A DNA stretch of 28,075 nucleotides from Lewinellaceae bacterium (GCA_016719605.1 JADJYW010000010.1:1-28075), one strand, 5' to 3'. Shown: positions 1 to 11,065, numbered from the stretch's first letter. Notes: generated from the sequence alone by a model not told the origin. Program-made: numbers and translations.

Positions 1-2449
1 TCATCGCCATCGAACGCCGTGAAGAGCCAGATGGAGTCGTTGTACTGAACAAAATTATCCGGCCATGAAGCTGCCGTCAGGGTTTATTTCATACGCCATG
101 AACGTTCCTGCGGTGGTACCGTCGCTGCGCCAGAGTTCAATGTTGTTTTCATCTATCCCAGCTCCGAACAACAACGTTTCGTTATGGAGGCCATGCAAGA
201 GATCTCTTGGGAGCACATTTGGGACACTAAATGCAACGTAACCGGAAACGGCCGCAAACGTGTACAAATTAGTGCGTGTTTCGTTTTCATAACGCCATAG
301 ATGATGGATGTTGCCGGGATTTCGATGCCCCAGAACAAACAGGCGGTCTTGAACAAGTTCGTAACCGGCAAGTGGTGTAGTGCCGATCCCGGGGAGCACA
401 AGTCGGGCTTTATTTCGTATGTACAGTTCACGTCCTGTCGAGCCTCCGTTGTTGGTTTCAAACCCGACATGGCCATTGATGTTCCGCAAGCGAACATTGC
501 CGTTAGAGGTAAGCGAGTCAATCATCTTGGTGCCGTCGGAAGTGCCGTCGGTAGCCCACAAAAAGCGGGGGAGGCGTGTTTTCGGCGAAGAACATAGTGT
601 CGGCGATGACGACTGAACTTTCCACGCGCTCGTTGTTCGGCAGGGTAAAAAATTCGGAGGTGCCGGCAGGTGTTCCATCAGATCGCCACAGTCTGGCCCG
701 GTTGTCGGTGGGGAATATGATCCAGTCATTGGCTACTTCCGCAAAAGAAGCGGAATTAGGTGTGGGTACCGAAGTCAGAAGAATGGCATTGGGCTGCGAG
801 CCTTGTGACTTCGTCCACAACCTGTACGAAGTGTCTCTGCTGAACCAAAATACTTTTTCCGACGAAGTGTAAGGCCCCTGAGCCAGGATGCGTTGCCTAA
901 TCCAGGAGGTGCGGGCTGTTCAACAGCAAGTCGCTTCACTGTTGCAGGATTGCTGTGCGAGCCGTGCCAAATGGATGATGTCCATGCTTCATGTTCTGCC
1001 AGGAAAAACACGTCACCATTCGTAGTAGCAACAAAATTTTCCGGGCGTGCATGCTCCAGCTCGGGTGCAATGATACCATCAAGGAAGTTTGTTCCTGATA
1101 CCCGTTCCATCGCTTCTATGACCGTCGGGCGGTGGTAAGCCGCTCCGCTTGTTTGGGAAATTGGGAAACAAACGTGCTTGGACGTAGCTGCAGCAGCCCA
1201 ATCGTTGCCACCTAAGGAAGAATGGTTGGCGTCAGATACATATTTTAAAAACGCGGTGCCTTCGGCGGTACCATCCGATTTCCACAACCTGATGCCTTGA
1301 GAGTCGCTGGTAAGAAAGAACAAGTGCGTATCTGTAGCAGGCAGCAAATCAAATCCGGCCAAAGAAGTGAAGACTTTGTAAGTACCTTCCGAAGTACCAT
1401 CGGTGCGCCACAATTCTCCTTCAACAATGTAATAAAAGTTGTTATTCAGGATAGTCGGTTGAAAATGGTTATAAAAAATCAAAAGACTCCCCGACTGCCT
1501 CTTTCAGCATTTTGGTACCCTCCGGCGTCCCATCAGACACCCACCATTCAAGCCATTTTTCACCATCGTTCAGAATTATGAGGTATTTTCCGTTTAACGA
1601 CAAGGCCCCCGGGTAAGTGCTCCAAGGTGTACCGGGGACATCAGCTACTTTAAATGTTCCCGTAATTGAGCCGTCGGATTTCCACAATTCATTGTGGTAT
1701 TCTGATTTTGGGATAACATAATAAACATAGTTCCCTACAGTACGCATAAATCTGGAGTCAGAAATACTGGGAATGACTGAATACGGAGGTGAAATAGCGT
1801 AAGTGCCCGTTGTGGTGCCGTCAGTACGCCATAGCCGGTAGTTGCCGGAAGTATCTTGAGCATGAAAAAATGCTATTGAATCTACAGTTGCAAAGTCCGT
1901 GGGGTTGCTACTCTGGATGCCGGGACGAATATCAACCAGCATCTGTGTTTGATCGGGGGAAGAGCCGCTAATCCAAAGCTCGCGTCCGTGCTCCGACGTA
2001 GTATTGGCGTAAATAATACGATTTTTAATAACCGTCGCATGAACAGGTGCGTAGTAAGTGCCAACTTCTACGCGTGCTAATTCCAGGAAACTGCATGGAG
2101 TGCCGTCGGTTTTCCAAAGCAGGCAATGGGTAGAGGATGTTGGATCGTTGTCAAACAGAAAAAATCCATCATCGGCATCCAATGCAAAACGGATACCTAG
2201 ATGAGTATCTACCAGGCGTGCAGTCTTGCCGTCATATTCCCAAAGACCACTCGTGTTGGATTGTGAGTGGCCGTCAAAATAAATTTTGCCCTTTATGTTT
2301 ACACAATAAGTGCCAATTTGAGGTATCGTCTGCGAGATTGGCCGGCGAATATCTTTAAGCAATTGGAGCACTTGGCCTCGTACAGAAATGGGAAACCCCA
2401 GAAGCAGCCAGATGAATGTTGCGGCAATGACGGTCTTGTCGGTTTGCAT
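1..2449 (-). CDS. Secreted ELWxxDGT-repeat protein, 3' end beyond window, four frameshifts
   Basis: The reading starts at ATG 2449, where a typical signal peptide is seen (MQTDKT, then a hydrophobic stretch ending near VRGQ). Farther-upstream in-frame codons give an unlikely leader. The mature part is a string of degenerate repeats with the signature (E)LWxxDGTxxGT, seen as ELWKSDGSITGT, LWRTDGTTTGT, ELWRTDGTSEGT, LWRSDGTPAGT and ELWRSDGTTAGT. This is the ELWxxDGT repeat family of Bacteroidota surface or secreted proteins, probably a beta-propeller-like fold of unknown function. The frame changes near 1473 (run of A), 852-856 (run of T), 567-571 (run of G) and about 58. Protein similarity continues directly across each, so these look like base-calling errors. 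The last window codons still read as the family (VQYNDSIWLFTAFDGD). A C-terminal sorting domain would lie outside the window. Confidence 0.8.
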
Positions 2450-2607
2450 GGTCTTGAATGCTGTGTTCAGACAACAGCACAAAAAACGGAGAATTACCGA
2501 CATGAGGATCAATCGTATCAGGGAAATGTATTGTGCCAACACGCTGCGATTATGAACGCCCCTTGTAGCCGGGTGAATGCGCTCGCTCGGCTGCAAGGGG
2601 GCAACGC

Positions 2608-3920
2608 TCATCCCGACACTTTGATATTAGCGGGGCAATCCGCACAGTGACAGGACGGGCTGATGTTGACCGTAGTAATTTCGGTAGGAATGGAAAAGTC
2701 GCACAGATCGAACAGGCCGGCGCGACCGGAGTCGTCCGGGAGGGCAAGTTTCAGTTCGACAAATTGATCCCGGCCGGATTTGCGGACAAAAAGACCAGCG
2801 GCTGTCCGGCCGGCGGCAACGGAATGTCGGTGAGTTGGCCATCCAGATAGATTTTGATTTTGTTGCGGTATCGGTCCAGACCCTTGTCCAATTGCACCGT
2901 AACCCGCACATCCCGGCACTCGCAATAGCCGGCCAGTTCCAGTACCGCATTGACGGCCCGGCCGCTGCCCTGGCATTCACAATCGGTATCGCCTACGCGC
3001 ACGTTCACGGGCTGTCCGTTTTGTTTGACCCATAAGGTCACCTGATTTCCCGCAGTATTCAGCGTAAAATTGGTCAGACGGTTGTTGTTCAGATATACCC
3101 ACGGTGTTTTCATACTGCGCGGCAGAGTGAAAATCACTTTGGTGACGGATGTTTTTTTGTCGTCATCCGCAGTGGTCGGTGCAGGGCTTGGCCCATCGGC
3201 CGAGTAGGTTGCCGGAGCCATGTTCGTGCGAATGGTCTCCCCGGGATTTTGAATTTTGAAGCGAAATGTATTGGGTTGCCCGGGGCCTTTGCCGACCATA
3301 GCATATAGTGCCGGCTGGCCATTCAGCGCCATACTTCCTCCATGTGGCGTCAAAATCTGGAATTGGTGCTCGCGGGTCGTTTCACAAAAATTGATAACGT
3401 ACCGATTTGGCCCTACTTTGGTGCCCTTGAGGATGTGTTTGCCGTCTATGAGGACGAGAATCGTATCCGTCGGTGCGGCTACATCCAGATAGGTTTTGCA
3501 GTCGGTCACCGGGAGGCTTGTGCGCCGGCGCGGTCGTTGTGTATCTGGAAAAGTTCGAGCGGAATAAATGATTCGCCTTTTTCACGGGGCCGATGAAGTC
3601 CAGTTCGCCGTCCTCCACAATCAATGTCTTGGGCACCGTAAGTGCTGCGAGGGGGGCCTCCACTTTCAGCATGCGGCGATCAAATTTTGCAATTTCAAAC
3701 CGCAACCCCTGACCATCGAAAAACAAAACTGGTTCGTCAAAGGTGTGATCGAATGCGAAAGCGTACTTGGTTTCGTGCGTTTGAGCCGCGGATGTGAAGT
3801 ACCAATAACCGGCAAGCAACAGCAGAAGCAGGAGCAACAAGCCGATCAGCCACGGTTACGGTTGGGGTTTTCTTCCTGGGGAGCGGGTTTGGGTGGAATT
3901 GGCGTTTTCCATAAGTACAT
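2608..3920 (-). CDS. Unrecognised membrane-anchored protein with cysteine-rich C-terminus, frameshifted
   Basis: I do not recognise this family. Read across about three single-base shifts (near 3845, 3576-3580 in a run of T, and 2789-2793 in a run of A), it gives about 430 residues. It has a short proline-rich N-terminus, one poly-leucine transmembrane segment followed by AGYWYF, then a long soluble, probably extracytoplasmic, part. Notable are Cys pairs CEC (twice) and CHCADC near the end, which could bind metal or form disulfides. The start ATG at 3920 is inferred because it gives a charged leader before the membrane helix; an internal TTG at 3840 is the only start in the uninterrupted frame. 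It lies downstream of the threonine aldolase gene on the same strand. Function unknown. Confidence 0.55.
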
Positions 3921-3986
3921 GATTATTAGAGTAAAGAAGAGTTTGGGTAAAGGTAGGAAAAGGCCATTCAAAATTGGCAAATTTTT

Positions 3987-5005
3987 TCAGACCATATAAG
4001 CGCGCAAAATGACCGCCGCTTTTTCAATCATATCGGCCGTTACATCGAGGTGGGTCACCATCCGGATAGTCTGTGGGCCAAAGGCGGAGGCTTTCATGCC
4101 GTTTTTGTTCAAATACTCCAGAAAACGGCGGGCGTAGCAGGTGGTACCAGATCGAAGATGACGATATTGGTCTCTACCGGACGGATATTTTGCACATACT
4201 CCAGTGCTGCAAGGGTGTCGGCCAAGCAACGCGCGTGCGCGTGGTCCTCCTGCAAACGCTCGACGTGGTGATCCAGGGCATAGATGCCCGCAGCCGCCAG
4301 GTATCCGGCTTGTCGCATGCCTCCGCCCATCGCTTTGCGCACACGCCGGGCTTCGGCGATGAAGTCCCGGCTACCCACCAGCACGGAACCAACCGGTGCG
4401 CCAAGCCCCTTGGACAGGCAGATGCTGATGCTGTCCACGGCAGCGCCAATGTCGGCGGGCGTGCCGCCTTTTGCCACAAGGGCGTTGAAAATACGGGCGC
4501 CATCGAGGTGCAGCGCGAGCCGTTTGCTCCGGCACACGGCGCGGATTTCCCGGATGGTCTCCAGCGGGTACACGCCGCCACCGCCCTTGTTACAGGTATT
4601 TTCGATGACCACGAGCGTGCTTCTCGGCAACCAATCGTACGGGGGGCGCACAGCGGCTTCCACCAGATCGGCACTCAGAATACCGTTGGGGGTGCGGATG
4701 AGGTTGACCCCGATGCCGCTGTTGAACGCGTATCCACCCACTTCGTACTGGTAAATATGGCTCATCTCGTCGCAGATCACCTCGTCCAGCGGGCGGGTGT
4801 GCACCTTGAGGGCTATCTGGTTGGTCATGGTGCCGCTGGGACAAAACAGACCGGCTTCGTGGCCGAACAAGTCGGCACATTTTGCCTCCAGAGCGTTCAC
4901 CGTGGGGTCTTCGCGAAACACGTCGTCGCCCACTTCGGCTGCGAACATCGCCTGAAGCATGCCCGATGTAGGTTTGGTGACGGTGTCGGAGAGGAGGTTG
5001 ATCAT
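3987..5005 (-). CDS. ltaE: Low-specificity L-threonine aldolase, one frameshift
   Basis: PLP-dependent enzyme that cleaves L-threonine or allo-threonine to glycine and acetaldehyde, in the cytoplasm. The N-terminus INLLSDTVTKPT is diagnostic. GDDVFREDPTVNALE, the PSGTMTNQ phosphate-binding loop, His83 in MSHI, Asp168 in HLDGAR and the Schiff-base Lys199 in SICLSKGLGAPVGS are all present. The frame shifts once at about 4127-4133 in a C/G-rich run. The remaining C-terminus (RRFLEYLNKNGMKA to AVILRAYMV) follows in the next frame up to the TGA at 3987. Total length of about 340 residues is normal for the family. It is co-oriented with the nuo operon and follows nuoN after a 99-base gap containing a dispersed repeat, so read-through is possible but independent expression is as likely. 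Confidence 0.9.
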
Positions 5006-5011
5006 GCCGAT

Positions 5012-5049
5012 GAGGGTTTCTGGTTAGGAGGTTGGAGGGTTTCTGGTTG
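5012..5049. repeat. GGTTTCTGGTT-type dispersed repeat, short copy
   Basis: Two direct copies of GGGTTTCTGGTT separated by AGGAGGTTGGA. This is the same unit as the larger blocks at 17491-17599, 20240-20355 and 20978-21132, but without the inverted half. It begins inside the start region of ltaE and fills part of the gap to nuoN. The adjacent bases 5060-5100 resemble another common Bacteroidota filler (CTGTGAAAA ... TTTCTGTGTTAAA). Confidence 0.75.
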
Positions 5050-5104
5050 ATAAATGCTGTGGTTCTCTGTGAAAAGCCTTCGTGTTTTCTGTGTTAAAAC
5101 TACT

Positions 5105-6489
5105 CTAAATCAGCCCGTACACCGCTCCCGGCATCATTGTCAGCAGCGCGATGAGTACCAAACTTGCCGCTATTGCCACCCGGAAACCCCAGGGGATATG
5201 CACCTCGTAGGCGTTTTCCTCGCTGGAAAAGTACATCGCGATGATGACTTTGAAGTAATAGTAAATCGAAACAGCCGAGTTAATCACCGCCAGCACAATC
5301 AGCCAGGGTACTGCTCAAAAACCGCCGTAAACAGGAAGTATTTACCGAAAAAACCCGCCAACGGCGGTATACCTGCCAGCGAAAGTACCGACATCGCCAT
5401 GGCCGCAGCCACCAGCGGCTGCTTCTTGCTCAGCCCGTTAAACGCGCGGAAAGTTTCGTCCTGGTTTTGCTCGGATACCAGCAAAAAACATGCAAAAGCG
5501 CAAATCGTGGCCACCGAGTATGTCAGGGAGTAAAACAAAATAGCCCCCGCCGCGCCTGGCTGCCCGGCCACCAAAATGGCCAGCATGAGGTAGCCGGCAT
5601 GCGCGATAGACGAGTAGGCCATCATGCGTTTGAAATTCGACTGAAACAGGGCGGTGGTGTTGGCCAATGTCATGGTGAGTGCGGCCACCATAGCTACGGC
5701 AGTGGTCCAGAATTCGCCTGCACCAATGAAGGCGGTGCCGAACAGGCGGTAAAAAGCTGCGAAACCTGCTGTTTTTACCACGGTAGCCATGAAGGTAGTG
5801 ACGATAGTTGGGCTGCCGGAATACACATCGGGCGCCCAAAAGTGGAATGGCACGGCGGATACTTTAAAACTCAACCCGATGAGTACGAGCAAAATACCCA
5901 CACTCAGCATTTGCGGCGAGTGGCCGTTGGCCACTATGACCGTGTGAATCTGATTGAGGTCGAAACTCGCTGTGGCACCATATACCAATGCAATGCCGAA
6001 CAGTAGAAAACCGGTAGCGAACGCGCCCATGAGGAAATACTTGAGCGCGGCTTCGTTGGAGCGCAAATCGTCGCGGCGACTGCCGGCCAGCACATACAGC
6101 GGAATGCTGAGAATCTCGATGCCAAGGAACAACATGACCATGTTGGAGTACGAAAACATGCACAGCGCCCCACACAAACTGAACAGAATAAGGGCATAAT
6201 GATCGCCGAGGGTATCGGTCAGTTCGCGAAAACCCCAGCGGGTGAAGCCGAACAACAGCAGGGTACTCAGCAGTGCCGAGGCGGTGAATGCCAGCGCGAA
6301 CGTGTCGAACTGGAACATGGACGCGTAGTGGTCGCCGAAAGGTGTGCCATAGTACAGGCTCCAGCCTGTAGCGCCGAGCGCCAGTGTCAGACCAATCTTG
6401 CGAAGCCACTGGATGAGGTCGCGCTTTTTGGCAAGACCGGCAAAAAGAACGGCAACGGCCGTGAGGAAAAGTATAAGTAGAATAATCAT
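5105..6489 (-). CDS. nuoN: NADH-quinone oxidoreductase subunit N (antiporter-like, membrane arm), one frameshift
   Basis: Membrane subunit of complex I and one of three Mrp-antiporter-like proton channels. The protein is a chain of about 14 hydrophobic helices. The family core is clear: the conserved Glu helix (FLGIEILSIPLYVL), ALKYFLMGAFATGF with its pumping Lys, KVSAVPFHFWAPDVYSGSP, and SSIAHAGYLM. The frame is lost near 5312 after FEQYP because a base seems missing in a CCCTGG context. The remaining 60 or so residues (LAVINSAVSIYYYFKVI...) continue in the next frame to the stop at 5105. Total length of about 460 residues is normal. It is the last gene of the operon, starting 10 bases after the nuoM stop. 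Confidence 0.93.
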
Positions 6490-6499
6490 AAGGTCAAAT

Positions 6500-7962
6500 T
6501 TAAAACTGCACCGCGCCCAAAATCCGGTTCACGCTGCCATCTGTCAAATGCAGTACCCATTGCGGAAAAAAGCCAATCAGCAGGACCAAGCCGGCCACGG
6601 CACCCAGCACTAAAAACTCGCGGGAGTTCACGTCTTCAAATTCGGCGGTCTGACGGTTTGCCTCACCGAACATGGCCATACCGTACGCCCGCAGCATGTA
6701 CACCGCGCCCAGGATGATCGTAAGTCCCGCTGCTGCGCCCAGCCAGTTGTTGTAATTCCCACACCGTTGAGCAACAAAAACTCGCCAACAAAGCCGTTGG
6801 TGAGCGGCACGGCAATGGCGCCAAGGGTCACGATCATAAACAGCGTGGCCAACCGAGGGGCCGAACGGGCAATACCGCCCATGTCGAACAAAGCCCGCGA
6901 ACCGAGGCGCCGCTCCAGCAGGTCGGCAACAAAAAACAGGCCCACCACATTGATCCCGTGGCTGAGCATTTGGATCATCCCGCCCTGCACGCCGGTTTTA
7001 TTCCAGGCCAGCACACCCGCAGCGATGAGGCCCACGTGCGCAATGGACGAATAGGCGATCAGGCGTTTCAGGTCGCTCTGTTTCACCGCGATGATACTGG
7101 CGTACACAATACCGACGACCGCCAGGCCGAGAAACACCGGCGCCCAGGTGTGCAGCGCTTCCGGAGCCAGCGGCACCATCCAGCGTACCACGCCGTAAAT
7201 CCCCATTTTCAACATGATACCCGACAGCAGCATCGTGCCTCCCGTGGGCGCACTGACGTAGGTATCAGGTTGCCACGTGTGAAACGGGAACAGGGGCATT
7301 TTCACCGCAAACGCGAGGAAAAAGCCGAGCATGACCCACCAGGCGGTGTTGGCATCCAGTTCCACCGCCACAAGGTGTTCCCAGGCAAAAGAATGCGCCG
7401 CTCCGGTTTCCACGATTGCCGGTGTTTTCAAATAAACAGCCAGCAAGGCTACCAGCATAAACAGCGAGCCGACGAAGGTGTAAATGAAAAATTTCAGCGT
7501 CACGCGGATGCGGTTTTCACCGCCCCATATCGCGCAGATGAAGTAGATCGGGATGAGTGCCAGTTCATAAAAAACGTAGAACAGCAGCCCGTCCATGGCC
7601 ATGAATACGCCATTGAGCGCGCCGAGCATGAGCAATACCAGGCCGTAGTAGCGGCCTTCGAGGTCGAAATTGCGGCTGAAACTGCTCAGGATGATGAGCG
7701 GCGCCAGCAGGTTGGTGAGCAGCACGAGCAGCATGCTGATGCCGTCCAGCCCGAGGTGCAATGCGATACCGGCAGCGGGCACCCAGGGCACATTGATTTC
7801 GTGGCTGAACGATCCGTCGCCGTTGAAGCCCGCAAGCAGCACACCGGTAACGGCTAAGTTGGCCAGCGATGCCACCAAGGCGACGCGGCGCGCCGGGAGT
7901 GCCCGCGTGAGCAGCAGCGCAAGGGCAGCGAGAAAGGGTATGAGAAGGAGGAGGAGCGACAT
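6500..7962 (-). CDS. nuoM: NADH-quinone oxidoreductase subunit M (antiporter-like), one frameshift
   Basis: Antiporter-like membrane subunit of complex I. It starts with a leucine-rich first helix (MSLLLLLIPF) and has the hallmark segments of NuoM: LGLDGISMLLVLLT, FYVFYELALIPIYFI with the conserved Glu, TLKFFIYTFVGSLFML with the pump Lys, KMPLFPFHTWQPDTYVSAPT, and LIAYSSIAHVG. After VGEFLLLNGVG the frame shifts (about 6757-6770). The last helices (VYMLRAYGMAMFGEANRQT to RILGAVQF) are in the next frame. About 487 residues in all, as expected. It follows nuoL after an unusual 373-base gap holding a G-rich tract and a possible gene remnant, whereas the other pump genes are almost contiguous. Confidence 0.93.
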
Positions 7963-8070
7963 ATTTTAATTAAATCACACAGTAAATAAGTGTAGCGCCA
8001 AACAACATGGAAAATGGGAAATCAATTGATAGGGTTAGGCGCAGCGTAGTGACCCGTGGTGGATTTGCCC

Positions 8071-8165
8071 GGGGGCAAGGGGAGAGGGGGGGGGGGGGGG
8101 GGGTACCTAACGGGGCGGGGGGGGGGACAGGGGGGATTTTGGGGGGGGGGGAAAAGGGGGGGGAA
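8071..8165. repeat. Extreme poly-G low-complexity tract
   Basis: On the plus strand this is a run of about 18 G from 8086 to 8103, followed by several further G-runs of 6 to 11 bases interrupted by ACA, ATTTT and AAAA. On the coding (minus) strand of the operon it is poly-C. It lies in the nuoL-nuoM gap. It could be a genuine simple-sequence tract, a degraded copy of the GGAGGGGG-type repeat seen at 11088, or a base-calling artefact. I cannot distinguish these from the sequence. Confidence 0.7.
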
Positions 8166-8180
8166 CAGGTGCTGCAGGGT

Positions 8181-8310
8181 TCATTGTATCGTTATTTCGG
8201 AGTAATTGATCAAATTGTGCTCCTGCTTTTCGTAATATCTCGCGGCTTCTTTGGCGCTAAAAGCATGAGACACGGCGATTAAAACGTTGGCATTTGCAGT
8301 GTCATCATGT
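8181..8310 (-). pseudogene. Possible gene remnant after nuoL
   Basis: Just downstream of the nuoL stop, the minus strand reads an open stretch of about 43 codons ending at a TGA at 8181. It contains DTANANVLIAVSHAF and SAKEAARYYEKQEHNL and has ordinary protein-like composition. No start codon is in frame. A shifted frame provides FDLSIENMM upstream, so it may be a small frameshifted gene or the tail of a broken one. I do not recognise the family. Confidence 0.3.
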
Positions 8311-8335
8311 TTTCAATGCTTAAATCAAATTGTTT

Positions 8336-10231
8336 TCACACAAACAACGTCAAAAACAACACCACGGCCCCTACCACCATGCCCAGCAGGTAGTACTCCA
8401 TGTTGCCATTTTGCAAGCTTCCGAAACTCTGCGCCGAGGCGCTGCACACCCGCACCCACGCCGTTCACCAGACCATCAATAGCCCAGATGTCGGCATAGT
8501 AGTGCAAGATTTGGGAAGTTTTTTCAACGGGCGGACGAACAGGAACTGGTAAATTTCGTCCACATAAAATTTGTTTGCCAGCACCTTTGTCAAGCCGGTT
8601 TGAGCAACATCGGTCGCCGGCAGACTGCGGCGCACGACATACACCCAGTACGCCGTCGCCATCACGAGTAACGCCAGCGAGGTCGTGACCGACATCAGTA
8701 TCCACTCCGTGCTGGCCGGCAGGTGGTGCGGCTCGCCGCCGTGGTGCAGGTTGGTATTTTGAACCACCGGTTCCAGAAAATGCGCCATCCATTGCGAGGT
8801 GCCGAGGTGCAGGAAGTGCGGGGTGTTCAGGAATCCGCCCAGTGCCGAAAGCACGGCCAGCACGATCAACGGAATGGTCATCACCGCCGGACTTTCGTGC
8901 AAGTGGTGGCGTTGCTCCGCAGTGCCGCGAAATTCGCCAAAAAAGGTCACGAACAACAACCGGCACATGTATACGGCCGTGATCAAACCTCCCAATCCGG
9001 CAAAACCCCACCACCATTTTCCGCCTGCGGCAAAGGTGTTGGCGAAAATTTCATCCTTGGAAAAAAAGCCCGCCAACAACGGAAATCCGCTGATGGCAAA
9101 TGTGCCGATGAGGAAAATCCAGAACGTGATCGGCAGCGCCTTGCGCAAACCGCCCATGTTGCGAATGTCCTGCTCGCCGCCCATCGCGTGAATCACCGAA
9201 CCCGCGCCGAGAAACAACAAGGCTTTAAAAAATGCGTGCGTGGTGACGTGAAACATGGCGGTCACGTAAGCGCCCATGCCAAGCGCCACGAACATCAGCC
9301 CCAATTGGGATACCGTGGAATAAGCCAGTACTTTTTTGATGTCGTTTTGCCGCAGGCCAATCAGCGCAGCGAAGATGGAAGTGGCCAAGCCGACCAGCGC
9401 TACCACGTTCAGCGCATCCGGCGAAAGGTTGTACAGCGGATGGCAACGTGCCACCAGGTAGATGCCGGCCGTAACCATGGTGGCCGCGTGGATCAGCGCC
9501 GACACCGGCGTGGCGTCGGGCAGCCAGGTGTACAGCGGAATTTGAGCGCTTTTGCCCATGGCGCCCACAAACAGCAGCAGGCATATCGCCGTCACGATGG
9601 CCGGGTCGGGGTTTACCGTTTCGATGCGGGCAAAGATGTCGGCGTATGTAAGCGAGCCGAAGGTTTTAAAAATCAGGAAAATGCCGAGCAGCAGCCCGAG
9701 GTCACCGATGCGGTTCATAATGAACGCCTTGCGGGCGGCCTTGCCGTACTCGCGGTTGTCGTACCAAAATCCGATAAGCAGGTACGAACACAGGCCCACG
9801 CCCTCCCAGCCGAAAAACAGCATGACGAGGTTGTCGCCCATGACGAGCAGCAGCATCGAAAAAATGAACAGGTTGAGGTAGGCGAAAAACTTCCAAAAAC
9901 CCGCGTCGTCGTGCATGTAGCCGATGGAATACACGTGGATCAGAAAGCCCACGCCGGTTACGATCAGCATCATCCAGACGGAGAGTTGATCCACGAGGAA
10001 GGAAAAATCCACGTGCAGGCTGTCCACTGTGATGAAATTGTACAGCACGGTTTGTATCGGTCCGGAGGCGGACACCGTATTGAAACAAGCGACGCTCAGC
10101 AGGAACGACGCCAACAGCGTGCCCGAACCGATAAGGCCCACAGCGGTTTTGGACATCTGCCGGCCGTACAGGCCGTTGATGGCGAAGCCGAGGAGGGGCA
10201 GGAAGGGAATGAGTGGTATGAGTTGGTTCAT
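8336..10231 (-). CDS. nuoL: NADH-quinone oxidoreductase subunit L (antiporter-like with lateral helix), two frameshifts
   Basis: Largest proton-pumping subunit of complex I. The ATG at 10231 (MNQLIPLIPFLPLLGF) is preferred because AGGA lies just upstream. A TTG two codons earlier is less likely. Family features are in order: VDFSFLVDQLSVWMMLIVTGVGFLIHVYSIGYM, FFGWEGVGLCSYLLIGFWY with the conserved Glu, NRIGDLGLLLG, GKSAQIPLYTWLPDATPVSALIHAATMVTAG, and KKVLAYSTVSQLG. After VDEIYQFLFVRPLKK the frame shifts in a T6 run (8518-8523), giving TSQILHYYADIWAIDGLVNG. It shifts again near 8420, giving the last helix SLQNGNMEYYLLGMVVG and the stop at 8336. About 630 residues, a normal length. The nuoK stop lies 24 bases upstream. 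Confidence 0.93.
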
Positions 10232-10255
10232 GGTCAATTCCTGAAGTTTATCAAG

Positions 10256-10554
10256 TTAAATAAATATCCGTGGACTTCGTATTCGGAAAATCATGACCAG
10301 AATGCCCAGCCCCACGCGGCTTCCGCTGCGGCCACGACCATGATGAAAAACACCATGATCTGCCCCTGGGCGTCGGACAGGTAGGTGGAAAAAGCCGCCA
10401 GCAGGAGGTTTACGGCATTCAGCATGAGTTCGATGCACATGAGCACCACGATGGCGTTGCGGCGGATGAGCACGCCGAACACGCCGATGCAAAACAGCAG
10501 GGAACTGAGCCAGACATAGTATTCGATGGGGACGGATTTAATGACGTCGAGCAT
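10256..10554 (-). CDS. nuoK: NADH-quinone oxidoreductase subunit K, one frameshift near the end
   Basis: Small three-helix membrane subunit of complex I, homologous to MrpC. The two conserved acidic residues of the pump are present, in MCIELMLNAVNLL and VVAAAEAAVGLGI. The intact frame runs to VVAAAEAA. A one-base shift near 10310 is needed to continue as VGLGILVMIFRI to a TAA at 10256, which restores the usual length of about 99 residues. It starts 10 bases after the nuoJ stop, consistent with tight co-translation in the pump part of the operon. Confidence 0.92.
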
Positions 10555-10564
10555 GGTTTTAATT

Positions 10565-11065
10565 TTATATTTTCACATCGCGCTTAGCCAGCAGCACCGC
10601 TCCCACCATTGCCGCCAAGAACAAAATGCCGGCTATTTCGAAGGGCACTACAAAGTCGGTGAACAACACTTTTCCGAGGTTTTGCACTAAACCAACCTGT
10701 GGGTTGGTTTCTGCCGGTACGGTAATCTGGATACCGCCGCGCAACGCACCCACAAAAGTTACCAGGAGCATACCTGCCGCTATAGCCGCACCGAGTTTCC
10801 AGCGGTCGGTTTGCCGGGGTTCGGCTTCGGCATTCAGGTTGAGCAGCATGAGCACAAACAGGAACAGCACCATGACCGCCCCGGCGTACACGATGATGTG
10901 CACCACGGCGAGAAACTGTGCATTCAGCAGCACATACTGCCCGGCTATGGAAAAGAAGGTCAGTATTAGGAAAATCACGCTGCGCACCGGGTTTTTGGTC
11001 AAAACCATGAGCAGGGCAAAAATCACGGACGCCAGTCCCAGGATCGAAAATACGGTCAGACTCAT
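10565..11065 (-). CDS. nuoJ: NADH-quinone oxidoreductase subunit J
   Basis: Membrane subunit of complex I with five predicted helices in 166 residues, intact. Typical NuoJ features are the NPVRSVIFLILTFFSIAGQYVLL segment and the third helix VHIIVYAGAVMVLFLFVLMLLNL, which carries the pi-bulge region involved in coupling quinone reduction to pumping. The start ATG overlaps the nuoI stop as ATGA at 11062-11065, a classical arrangement for translational coupling. C-terminus FEIAGILFLAAMVGAVLLAKRD is also family-typical. Confidence 0.95.
   Translation of the reverse strand: MSLTVFSILGLASVIFALLMVLTKNPVRSVIFLILTFFSIAGQYVLLNAQFLAVVHIIVYAGAVMVLFLFVLMLLNLNAEAEPRQTDRWKLGAAIAAGMLLVTFVGALRGGIQITVPAETNPQVGLVQNLGKVLFTDFVVPFEIAGILFLAAMVGAVLLAKRDVKI

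Noticed and set aside
4073..5050. Plus-strand open frame (325 codons) opposite ltaE
   Set aside because: Antisense to threonine aldolase with all catalytic motifs on the minus strand.
6958..7857. Plus-strand open frame opposite nuoM
   Set aside because: Shadow of nuoM, very rich in His, Gln and Arg.
8071..8165. Poly-G tract as a functional G-quadruplex switch
   Set aside because: Local sequence quality is doubtful and no gene start lies within a suitable distance, so I do not claim a function.
8007..8282. Plus-strand open frame through the poly-G tract
   Set aside because: Gly-rich translation comes purely from the G-runs.
8723..10384. Long plus-strand open frame (553 codons) opposite nuoL
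   Set aside because: Composition is rich in His, Gln and Arg with no recognisable domain, and it lies exactly antisense to the conserved NuoL sequence.
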